From UBA1738 sp045655325 (lineage in GTDB: Bacteria > Bacillota > Clostridia > UBA1381), in contig JAZOOY010000034.1 of the NCBI GenBank assembly GCA_045655325.1, positions 1 through 48,992 of the forward strand: a DNA stretch of 48,992 bases, given 5' to 3'. Shown here in pieces: positions 39,070-46,898 of this stretch; positions within the stretch are counted from its first letter, which is position 1; each line of letters opens with the position of its first letter. Below the pieces are notes generated by a model that ran no database searches, was not told the origin of the DNA, and was given only the letters and a program-made list of their open reading frames with translations. A program made the translations under genes and the position numbers.

Positions 39070-39903
39070 TTATATATTGTGATAAATGTTATATACTTCT
39101 CTCTTTGGCAGGTTTCTATCCTTTGCTGTCATTTTAACCGCTTCCTTTGAGTCAACGCCGTCGGCGATGTACTTTTCAACGTGCTCTTCTACGCTTAAAG
39201 CTTCCCACCAAGCCTCTTCTTTTTCCGGCTCTTTTGCACCCTCAATTACGATTACAAATTCGCCCTTTGGTGAGGTTTCAGTATAAAGATTCTGCGCTTC
39301 TTTTAGCGTTGTGCGGATTATTTCTTCGTGAATTTTTGTAAGCTCACGGCAAAGCGCAATCTTTCTGTCGCCCAAAATCTCAAGCATATCAGAGAGGGTA
39401 TATGGTAGCTTGTGCGGTGCTTCATAGAAAATCAGGGTGTGGGTGTCATTTTTAACACTTTCAAGATGCTCTTTTCTGTGGCGTTTATTAACAGACAAAA
39501 AGCCTTCAAAAGCAAATCTTCGGGTGGGAAGTCCTGACACAATCAGGGCGTTTATCCCCGCAACGCATCCCGGAATCGGTGTTACCTGCAAGTCATTTTC
39601 AATGCAAAGTTTCACCAAATCTTCGCCCGGGTCAGAAATGGCAGGTGTTCCCGCATCGGACACCAAAACCACATTTTTTCCGTCTTTTAACAGGTTTACA
39701 ATCACTTCGCCCTTTTCACGTTTGTTATGTTCGTGATAGCTTGTAAGTTGCTTTTTTATACCGAAATGGTTTAGTAGCTGAACTGTTCTTCGGGTATCTT
39801 CGCAAGCAATAAGGTCGGCATTTTCAAATGCCTCAAGGCAACGTGCCGAAATATCCCCAAGGTTCCCGATAGGCGTTGCACACAAATATAAAATTCCACT
39901 CAT
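39070..39903 (-). CDS. rsmI: 16S rRNA 2'-O-methyltransferase RsmI
   Basis: 277 aa. Methylates the ribose of C1402 in the 16S rRNA decoding centre. Tetrapyrrole-methylase fold: LYLCATPIGNLGDISARCLE, LIACEDTRRTVQLLNHFGI, VVLVSDAGTPAISDPGEDLV, IPGCVAGINALIVSGLPT, FYEAPHKLPYTLSDM and CRELTKIHEEIIR. The start overlaps the trmN6 stop by ATGA. Standard length. Confidence 0.97.
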   Translation of the reverse strand: MSGILYLCATPIGNLGDISARCLEAFENADLIACEDTRRTVQLLNHFGIKKQLTSYHEHNKREKGEVIVNLLKDGKNVVLVSDAGTPAISDPGEDLVKLCIENDLQVTPIPGCVAGINALIVSGLPTRRFAFEGFLSVNKRHRKEHLESVKNDTHTLIFYEAPHKLPYTLSDMLEILGDRKIALCRELTKIHEEIIRTTLKEAQNLYTETSPKGEFVIVIEGAKEPEKEEAWWEALSVEEHVEKYIADGVDSKEAVKMTAKDRNLPKREVYNIYHNI

Positions 39904-40649
39904 CGTCCGTAAATCCTTTTCAATTCCAAAGTTTCTTCTCCGTTATCATCGAAGAGATATAAAGGTGGCAGAATACGAAGTTCTCTTCCGCCAAGGTATG
40001 CACCGTCTACCAGCACAAGGCTTGGCTCGGTGCCAACTCGTTTATGTACAAACCGAATACGCTTCGGCTCAATTTTGTTTTCCCGCATAAGGCAAAGTAT
40101 GTCACAAAGGCGTGTCGGCTTATGCACCATCACAAGATGCCCGTGCTGTTTTACCAGCTGTGCACCAACGGAAATTACGTCTTCCAAGGTACACATAACC
40201 TCGTGGCGGGCAATTACCTTGGTATCAAGCTCGTTTTTTACCGCAGTTCCTGCCGGCATATAAGGCGGATTGCAGGTTATTAAGTCAAACTGCCTTTTCC
40301 CGTAAATTTCCGCTCCGTTTTTGATATCGCCCAAGTCAAAATGCACTCTGTCACAAAGTCGGTTATATTCCAGAGTTCTCTTTGCCGTTTCAAAAATTTC
40401 TTCCTGAATTTCGATGCCGAAAATCTTCGGAATATTGGTTTTTGCCGACATCAGAACAGGAACAATTCCGCTTCCTGTGCACATATCAAGCATACTTTCT
40501 GCTTTTATATCCTTTGCAAAATCAGAAAGCAAAACGGCATCTATCCCAAAACGGAATCCGTCTTTTTTCTGGATAATTGAAAGCCCCGCAAGTTGCAAGT
40601 CTTCCAAAGTTTCGTCATCTTTTACCAAATCAGCATTTTGTAAACACAT
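39900..40649 (-). CDS. trmN6: tRNA1(Val) A37 N6-methyltransferase-like protein (TrmN6/YfiC)
   Basis: About 249 aa. SAM motif MLDMCTGSGIVPVLMS, GIEIQEEIFETAKRTL, and the adenine-N6 signature FDLITCNPPYMPAG (NPPY). The N-terminal GLSIIQKKDGFRFGIDAVLL is typical of the Firmicutes YabB/TrmN6 group, which usually sits beside rsmI as here. The start is uncertain: an ATG at 40649 or a GTG at 40664, both overlapping the mreB-like gene, and neither with a strong site. Confidence 0.92.
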   Translation of the reverse strand: MCLQNADLVKDDETLEDLQLAGLSIIQKKDGFRFGIDAVLLSDFAKDIKAESMLDMCTGSGIVPVLMSAKTNIPKIFGIEIQEEIFETAKRTLEYNRLCDRVHFDLGDIKNGAEIYGKRQFDLITCNPPYMPAGTAVKNELDTKVIARHEVMCTLEDVISVGAQLVKQHGHLVMVHKPTRLCDILCLMRENKIEPKRIRFVHKRVGTEPSLVLVDGAYLGGRELRILPPLYLFDDNGEETLELKRIYGR

Positions 40650-41646
40650 AGCTATTATTTTCACTCATCTTATCAATGTTGTCGGCAATTACGCCTGCAC
40701 CGCGAACAGGACAGCCCTCTGCATCTTCTGCCAAGAATACCTTAACCCCAAGGTCGTGTCTGAGCTTTTTCGCAAGTCCAAAAAGCTGTGCACCGCCACC
40801 TACTAAAAGTATTCCGTCTTCCATAATATCGCCCAAAAGTTCGGTTGGTGTTTCGTCAAGGGCAGTTTTTATTTCCTTTGCGATTTTATCCAGAAGTTCA
40901 CGGAAAGCTTCACGAACTTCTTCTGAATGGATAACAATCTTTTCAGGCTTTCTTGTCTTTTTATTGTATCCGCTTATAACGGTTGTTTCGTCATTTTCAC
41001 GCTGGAATGCACAGCCTATTTCCTTTTTAACACGTTCTGCTGTGTGGATTCCGATTTTAAGGTCGTGGTCTTCTTCAATCTTTGCAATTAGTGCGTTAGT
41101 AAAATCAATTCCGCCGATTCTCACCAAGCGACCTGTTACGCTTTGACCAACGGAAATTGATGCGATATTACACTTTCCGCCACCCAAATCCACAATCATC
41201 ATACCACGGGCAAGGCCAACGTCACAGTTTGCGCCGATTGCACCTGCAACAGGTGATTCAACAAGGTATACCTCACGCATTTCCGCCGCCATTATTGCGT
41301 CACGGATTGCACGGCGTTCAACGTCGGTAATTCCGCAAGGAACTGTTGCAACAACTCTTGGCTTTATAACTCCGCCGATAACCTTTGCCAAAAATGCGTT
41401 GATAAGCTGGCAAGCCATTTCATAGTCGGTTATAACTCCGCCCTCAAGCGGTCTTACAACCGTAAAGGTTTCAGGGTTCTTGCCAAGCATTTCATAGGCT
41501 TCCTGACCGATTGCCACGATATTGTCATTATATTCGTCATAGGCGATAACCGCCGGTTCATCTATAATTGTGCCTTTATAATATATACGTATGTTCTCTG
41601 TTCCCAAGTCAATGGCAACATCATTCGTAAGAGCTCCCAATTTCAT
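40630..41646 (-). CDS. MreB/Mbl-like actin homologue
   Basis: 338 aa rod-shape family protein. Phosphate loop NDVAIDLGTENIRIYYKG, EGGVITDYEMACQLI, VVATVPCGITDVERRAIRDA, MIVDLGGGKCNIASIS (phosphate 2), DEVKxE-like AERVKKEIGCAF and adenosine motif GILLVGGGAQLFGLAKKL. It polymerises at the membrane to guide wall synthesis. The GTENIRIYYKG loop differs slightly from canonical GTANTLIY, so a paralogue of the main MreB is possible. The ATG at 41646 has TTGGAGG. First of three overlapping genes. Confidence 0.9.
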   Translation of the reverse strand: MKLGALTNDVAIDLGTENIRIYYKGTIIDEPAVIAYDEYNDNIVAIGQEAYEMLGKNPETFTVVRPLEGGVITDYEMACQLINAFLAKVIGGVIKPRVVATVPCGITDVERRAIRDAIMAAEMREVYLVESPVAGAIGANCDVGLARGMMIVDLGGGKCNIASISVGQSVTGRLVRIGGIDFTNALIAKIEEDHDLKIGIHTAERVKKEIGCAFQRENDETTVISGYNKKTRKPEKIVIHSEEVREAFRELLDKIAKEIKTALDETPTELLGDIMEDGILLVGGGAQLFGLAKKLRHDLGVKVFLAEDAEGCPVRGAGVIADNIDKMSENNSYVFTKC

Positions 41647-41716
41647 TAAAAATTCCTCCAAAGTTATATCATATTTATATTTTAACTCAAACCCGAAGAA
41701 AAATCAACAAAAACTA

Positions 41717-41745
41717 TTGAATTTACAATATTTGAATGTTATAAT
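41717..41745 (+). promoter_or_regulatory. Promoter of the SNF2 helicase gene
   Basis: TTGAAT, 17 bp, TATAAT, 31 bp before the TTG start; divergent from the mreB-like operon. Confidence 0.8.
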
Positions 41746-41776
41746 TAAAAGATACCAAGAAAGGGAGGTACACGCT

Positions 41777-44700
41777 TTGAAGATATCAGATAAAGACATT
41801 AAAAAAATCTGTTCTGACAACATTTTCAAGTCGGGAATGGACTATTTCCGTGAAGGACGAGTGCATCTTAGAACCCGTGCCGAAGACCAGCTGACATCGG
41901 CTGTTGACAGCGATAAGGTGTATAATGTACACATTTCTTTTGATGAAGCGGGAAATATAGCCGAAACATTTTGTACCTGCCCGTATTTTCAGACAATGAA
42001 CGCAAACTGCAAGCACATTGTTGCAACGCTGAAAGCTCGCCAGACCGAGCTTTTATCTGGGGAAGATTTTTCCGATATGGATGCCAAAGCGGCACAGGAT
42101 TTGTGCCTTGAATTTGAGGCCATTTCAAACGAAAAATCACCGCTCCATGCAGGTTTTGTTTTCAGAATAAACACAAATTACAGACGTGAATGCACCTATG
42201 CGGCATCTATCACTTTGGGTGGCTCCGATACCCCGATTGCGGCTTGCGAAAGTTTCCTTTCCTGCCTTTCTCAAGGCACAGAATACAAGCTTTCAAAACA
42301 CAAAGCATTCTCTTTAAAAAACTTTTACTTTAACGAGCCGGAGCGGACCATTCTTGATATCCTTGCAGAAGCCTACCAGAACAAATCCGGTGGCTCATCG
42401 GTTTATACACAGACTCTTACAATGACGGAATTCGGCAATTTTACCGCAAAAAGACTGCTACCTTACCTTGCAAAAGCTGACTGCAAGTTTGTTGTGGACG
42501 GAATGCTTCAGCCGAATCTTCAGATTTTGGAAGATGACCCTGATATTTTGGTGGACGTTACCGCAACAGACAGCGGAATCAACATTTCCGTTCCGCAAAC
42601 AGGTATTGCGGTTATCCCTGACGGTAGCTGGTTTTTCTACGAGGGTGACCTTTACAGAACAAGCGAAGATTGGCAGAAATGGTTTATGCCGATTTATAAT
42701 GCCCTTTCAATAGAAAGCCGTACACAGATAGATTTTCAGGGCGGAAACTCCGTGAACTTTGCAGCAACTGTTCTTCCACATCTTCGTGGCCAAAAGGGCG
42801 TGGTTCTGCAGGGTGTTGAAAATGTAATTATTGATGACAAACCACTTTTTGATATATATTTTGATAGATTTGACGACGGAATTTCTGCGGTTATTACTGC
42901 AAGCTACGGCAAAATTTCGGTACGTCTTCCATCAGATGCCACCGAACAGGACAAGATTGTTGTGCGAGATTTTTCGGGCGAAGACTATGTTCTTTCCTTC
43001 TTTGAAAACTTTTCGGAAGACCACGGAACATTCTATTTAACCGAAGATGCCGATGTGTTTGAATTTTTGACCAAAACTCTTGGAAAACTTTCAAAAATCG
43101 CTAATCTTCATCCGTCAGACAGCTTTTCTTCTCTTTTGGTAAAGGAAGCACCTGAAATCAAAAATACTGCCTACTATTCTCACGGCATTGACCTTTTGGA
43201 AGTGGGCTTTGATACCGATTTAACACCTGCTGAAATTATGGGAATTATGAGCGCAATACGCCATAAAAAGCCGTTTTTCAGGACAAAAGACGGTGCATTT
43301 TTAGAGATTGACGAGTCGCTGTCGGGTTTTGAAATCTTATCAAACCTTGACTTTTCATATAACGATATAAAGGACGGCAAAAAGGCACTTGACCGCTATA
43401 ATGCCCTGTATCTTGCAGGTCTTTCAGAAAACGGAAAGATTGAAAAAAACAAGGCCTTTGGCGAGTTGATTGACAGAATCCGCAATCTTCGGGCTAGAAT
43501 TCCCGATTACCTTGACACCGTTCTTCGTGACTATCAAAAAACAGGCGTGCACTGGATGAAACAGCTTTCCGAGCTTGGACTTGGCGGAATTTTGGCCGAC
43601 GATATGGGTCTTGGTAAAACTTTAGAGGTTATCGCCTTTGTTATGAGCGAAAAGCCTGAAAAACCGGCACTTGTGGTAACGCCTAGTGCTGTTACCTATA
43701 ACTGGCTTTCTGAAATCAAGCGTTTTGCACCTTGCGCAAAAGCCAAGATAATTGACGGCACAAAGGAAGACAGACAGTCGGCACTTGCCGACATTTCGGG
43801 ATATGACTTTATAATCACGTCCTATCCGCTACTTCGCCGTGATATTTTAGAGTATCAGGAACATAGTTTCTCTTATTGTTTCATTGACGAAGCGCAACAC
43901 ATTAAAAACCCGAAAACCCTAAGCGCCAAGGCGGTTAAGAAAATCCGTGCTGAAAAGCGCTTTGCACTATCGGGTACGCCGATAGAAAATTCCCTTTCCG
44001 AGTTATGGTCAATTTTTGACTTCATTATGCCTGGGCATCTTTTCACTCACCCACAGTTTTTGGCAAGATTTGAAAAGCCGATTACCCACGGCGATGACTC
44101 GGCAAGCGTGGCTCTAAAGGGCAAAATCAGGCCGTTTATTTTAAGAAGAATGAAGTTTGAAGTACTGTCAGAGCTTCCTGACAAGATTGAAAACACATTC
44201 TTTGCAGAGCTTGAACCATCACAAAAGAAAATCTATTCAGCATACCTTTCTACCGCGAAAAAAGAGGCAAGAGAGCTTCTTGAATTTGGCGACAAGATGC
44301 GAGTTTTGTCACTACTTATGCGACTTCGTCAGATTTGTTGCCATCCGTCCCTTATCTCAAACGAGTATGACAAGGAAAGCGGTAAGCTGAATCTGTTATT
44401 GGAACTTGTGGAAAACGGCATAAACGCAGGGCACAGAATTCTCATATTCTCACAGTTTACGTCTATGCTTGCAATCATACGTGAAAAACTTCTGGAAGCG
44501 GGAATATCTGCATTCTACCTTGACGGATCTACACCTGCCCAAGAGCGAACAATCCTTGCCGACAGGTTCAATAAAGGCGAAAAAGAAGTGTTCTTAGTTT
44601 CACTAAAAGCTGGCGGAACAGGTCTTAACTTGACAGGCGCCGATATGGTTATTCACTACGACCCGTGGTGGAATCCTGCAGTAATGAGTCAGGCATCAGA

Positions 44701-44887
44701 CCGAGCCTACCGAATTGGGCAGACCAAGGCGGTTCACGTTATAAAACTTGCAGCCAAAGGCACAATTGAAGAACAGATTTTGAAGCTTCAGGAGAAAAAA
44801 CAAAACCTTGCCGATGAAATCGTGGCACAAAACAACGCCACCCTGGCAAGCCTTTCAAAAGAAGAAATTATGGATTTGTTTAAGTAA
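41777..44887 (+). CDS. SNF2-family helicase with SWIM zinc finger
   Basis: 1036 aa. An N-terminal SWIM finger (FCTCPYFQTMNANCKHIVAT; C-x-C ... C-x-H) is followed by a bacterial SNF2-associated domain. The ATPase lobe has LGGILADDMGLGKTLEVIAF (Walker A), YCFIDEAQHIKNPKT (DEAQ box) and FALSGTPIENSLSELWSIFD. Lobe 2 has HRILIFSQFTSMLAIIREKL, VSLKAGGTGLNLTGADMVIH and ASDRAYRIGQTKAVHVIKL. These enzymes move along DNA; the specific role is unknown. The start is a TTG at 41777 with a perfect AAGGGAGGT; the open frame extends upstream but only through promoter sequence. Confidence 0.95.
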   Translation: MKISDKDIKKICSDNIFKSGMDYFREGRVHLRTRAEDQLTSAVDSDKVYNVHISFDEAGNIAETFCTCPYFQTMNANCKHIVATLKARQTELLSGEDFSDMDAKAAQDLCLEFEAISNEKSPLHAGFVFRINTNYRRECTYAASITLGGSDTPIAACESFLSCLSQGTEYKLSKHKAFSLKNFYFNEPERTILDILAEAYQNKSGGSSVYTQTLTMTEFGNFTAKRLLPYLAKADCKFVVDGMLQPNLQILEDDPDILVDVTATDSGINISVPQTGIAVIPDGSWFFYEGDLYRTSEDWQKWFMPIYNALSIESRTQIDFQGGNSVNFAATVLPHLRGQKGVVLQGVENVIIDDKPLFDIYFDRFDDGISAVITASYGKISVRLPSDATEQDKIVVRDFSGEDYVLSFFENFSEDHGTFYLTEDADVFEFLTKTLGKLSKIANLHPSDSFSSLLVKEAPEIKNTAYYSHGIDLLEVGFDTDLTPAEIMGIMSAIRHKKPFFRTKDGAFLEIDESLSGFEILSNLDFSYNDIKDGKKALDRYNALYLAGLSENGKIEKNKAFGELIDRIRNLRARIPDYLDTVLRDYQKTGVHWMKQLSELGLGGILADDMGLGKTLEVIAFVMSEKPEKPALVVTPSAVTYNWLSEIKRFAPCAKAKIIDGTKEDRQSALADISGYDFIITSYPLLRRDILEYQEHSFSYCFIDEAQHIKNPKTLSAKAVKKIRAEKRFALSGTPIENSLSELWSIFDFIMPGHLFTHPQFLARFEKPITHGDDSASVALKGKIRPFILRRMKFEVLSELPDKIENTFFAELEPSQKKIYSAYLSTAKKEARELLEFGDKMRVLSLLMRLRQICCHPSLISNEYDKESGKLNLLLELVENGINAGHRILIFSQFTSMLAIIREKLLEAGISAFYLDGSTPAQERTILADRFNKGEKEVFLVSLKAGGTGLNLTGADMVIHYDPWWNPAVMSQASDRAYRIGQTKAVHVIKLAAKGTIEEQILKLQEKKQNLADEIVAQNNATLASLSKEEIMDLFK

Positions 44888-44914
44888 AAAAGCACCCAAA
44901 ACGGGTGCTTTTTT
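44886..44914. terminator. Bidirectional terminator between the SNF2 and DMT genes
   Basis: AAAAAAGCACCC / GGGTGCTTTTTT with a 5-nt loop. Confidence 0.93.
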
Positions 44915-45764
44915 ATATAACCGCAAGGGCAATTCCCAAAAGGATAACGCCTGCGCAAATAAGTTTTCGTATAATGTTTTTTTCCTTATAAATCAGCTTG
45001 CCCAAAATGACCGTAACCACCGCAGAGCTTTGCTTTACCAAAGTCATAACCGTAACCTGACTTTCAGGGTCGGCATTTGCGATAAAGAGCATTCTGTCGC
45101 CCAAAATCAGGGAAAAGCTCAACACATAAAGCCACGGATTTGTGAATGCTTTTTTAAGTTCCAATTTCTCTCGTTTTATGAGTATGTATGCAAGGTAGAA
45201 CACGGACAGCAAAAGCATAAACCAGAACTGAAGTGCTGAAGATGTGATTTGCCCTGTTGACATTATGTACTTATCCATTGTGCCTGAAACTGCATTCAAA
45301 AAGCATTCTGCAAGAATCAGCCAGATGTATTTCATACTGTAATTTTCGTTTTCGGCACTCTTTTTTGTATTGGCAAAATAAAGTCCTGCCACAACAAGTA
45401 CAAGGCTGACAATTCCCTTTGCCGTCAGGGATTCACCAAGGAAGAATACGCCCAGAAGTGTTGAGAAAATCACTCGTGACATATCGCAGATTCCGTAGAC
45501 GCTGACAGGCACTTTTTTGATTGCTAAAAATGCCAAAATCCACGCCACAAATATTACAAAGGATTTTATCACCACCAAAGAAAATGCAAATGGCGTTACC
45601 GAAAAAACGCCCACCGCTGTTGGTGCCGACATCAAAAATCCCACAAAGGTGTACACAAATAGCGCCGTCAATACGCCAACGTCCTTTAAAACAGCCTTTT
45701 TAATCGGCTCTCTTGAGCCTTTTAGTATTCCGTAAAGTAAAATAAAAATTATCCAGAGTTTCAT
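44913..45764 (-). CDS. EamA/DMT-superfamily transporter
   Basis: 283 aa integral membrane protein with about ten helices in two EamA repeats. The first includes FVAWILAFLAIKKVPVSVYG and STLLGVFFLGESLTAKGIVS; the second includes VMTLVKQSSAVVTVILGKL and IRKLICAGVILLGIALAVI. Such carriers export or import small metabolites; the substrate is not predictable. AAAAGGAC precedes the ATG. It converges on the SNF2 gene. Confidence 0.9.
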   Translation of the reverse strand: MKLWIIFILLYGILKGSREPIKKAVLKDVGVLTALFVYTFVGFLMSAPTAVGVFSVTPFAFSLVVIKSFVIFVAWILAFLAIKKVPVSVYGICDMSRVIFSTLLGVFFLGESLTAKGIVSLVLVVAGLYFANTKKSAENENYSMKYIWLILAECFLNAVSGTMDKYIMSTGQITSSALQFWFMLLLSVFYLAYILIKREKLELKKAFTNPWLYVLSFSLILGDRMLFIANADPESQVTVMTLVKQSSAVVTVILGKLIYKEKNIIRKLICAGVILLGIALAVI

Positions 45765-45815
45765 CTTTTTGTCCTTTTATGTGAATTTGGTTTTCGAACT
45801 TTCCTATTCTACCAC

Positions 45816-45843
45816 AAAACCCACTTGCTTTCAAGTGGGTTTT
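45816..45843 (-). terminator. Terminator after sigG
   Basis: AAAACCCACTTG / CAAGTGGGTTTT, five bases after the sigG stop; a modest T-run on the minus strand. Confidence 0.8.
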
Positions 45844-45847
45844 TAAT

Positions 45848-46615
45848 TTACACGTATTTTCGCATGTGGGAAAGGGCGGATTTTTCAAGTCGGGACACCT
45901 GTGCTTGAGAAATGCCTATTTCATCCGCAACTTCCATTTGTGTTTTTCCTTGGAAAAATCGCAGGTTTAAAATATGCTTTTCTCTTCCCGAAAGGTGCTT
46001 CATTGCTTCTGCAACGGCAATATCCCGAAGCCAGTTTTCGTCGGTGTTTTTGGAGTCTCTGACCTGGTCCATAACATAAATAGCCTCACCGCCATCGTGA
46101 TAAACAGGCTCAAACAAACTGACAGGCTCGGTTATGGCGTCAAGGGCAAAAACCACGTCCTCTTTAGGAAGGTCAAGTTCCTTTGCAATCTCCGCAACCG
46201 TGGGCTCTTTGGAATTTTGGTTAATTAATTTTTCCTTGGCATAAAGTGCCTTATAGGCGATATCTTTTAATGACCTGCTGACCCTGATTGAGTTATTATC
46301 ACGAAGATAGCGCCTGATTTCACCGATAATCATAGGCACGGCATAGGTGGAAAACTGCACATTCTGTGAAAGGTCAAAGTTATCAATAGCCTTAATTAAT
46401 CCCACACACCCCACCTGAAACAAATCGTCAGCATTTTCGCCACGGTTTGAAAACCTTTGAATCACGCTTAAAACCAGTCGCAAATTCCCGTGGATAAACA
46501 CCTCTCTTGCCGACTTGTCGCCCTGTTTTATCTTGATAAAAAGCTCCTCTTTTTCCTTTTTTGAAAGCACCGGCAGCTTTGATGTGTTAACACCGCAAAT
46601 TTCGACTTTATTCAT
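45848..46615 (-). CDS. sigG: RNA polymerase sporulation sigma factor SigG
   Basis: 255 aa late-forespore sigma factor. The N-terminal MNKVEICGVNTSKLPVLSKK is diagnostic of SigG. Region 2 includes LRLVLSVIQRFSNRGENADD and FSTYAVPMIIGEIRRYLRDN, region 3 RVSRSLKDIAYKALYAKEKL, region 4 LSGREKHILNLRFFQGKTQM and a helix-turn-helix VADEIGISQAQVSRLEKSAL. It shows the organism has the genes for endosporulation. The ATG at 46615 has AAAGGGGAT. spoIIGA and sigE, the usual neighbours in Bacillus, are not adjacent in this window. Confidence 0.96.
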   Translation of the reverse strand: MNKVEICGVNTSKLPVLSKKEKEELFIKIKQGDKSAREVFIHGNLRLVLSVIQRFSNRGENADDLFQVGCVGLIKAIDNFDLSQNVQFSTYAVPMIIGEIRRYLRDNNSIRVSRSLKDIAYKALYAKEKLINQNSKEPTVAEIAKELDLPKEDVVFALDAITEPVSLFEPVYHDGGEAIYVMDQVRDSKNTDENWLRDIAVAEAMKHLSGREKHILNLRFFQGKTQMEVADEIGISQAQVSRLEKSALSHMRKYV

Positions 46616-46898
46616 TAAATACATCCCCTTTTCTCAAAAATATGTACTGTTTCTTCGGGGATTTGTATGTTTTCAGCTTCCTTTTATGTTATTATTTTCA
46701 TTTTTTAAGCGGGATATACCACGGATTATTGTTATTATTTTATAAAAATCCATATATTTCACAAAAAAAATAATCTTTTCTTATATTTATATATTGATTT
46801 TGTACCAAAAAAGTGCTACTATATATTTATATGGATATTATTAAATTCACAATTAATTTTTGTAAATCCTATATGATATAAAAAGGAGGATATTTTCC
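46616..46898. other. AT-rich divergent control region of sigG and the PFOR gene
   Basis: 283 bp. On the minus strand ACATA, about 15 bp, CAGTACATA upstream of sigG loosely resembles a SigF/SigG-type promoter. ATCCATATA (46748) and TATATGGAT (46828) form a spaced inverted repeat. No clean sigma-A promoter for PFOR could be fixed. AAAAGGAGGA at 46881-46890 is the PFOR ribosome binding site. Confidence 0.4.

Noticed and set aside
41591..41776. A longer N-terminus for the SNF2 helicase
   Set aside because: It would translate the promoter (41717-41745) and the mreB-like start region; the TTG at 41777 has a perfect ribosome binding site.
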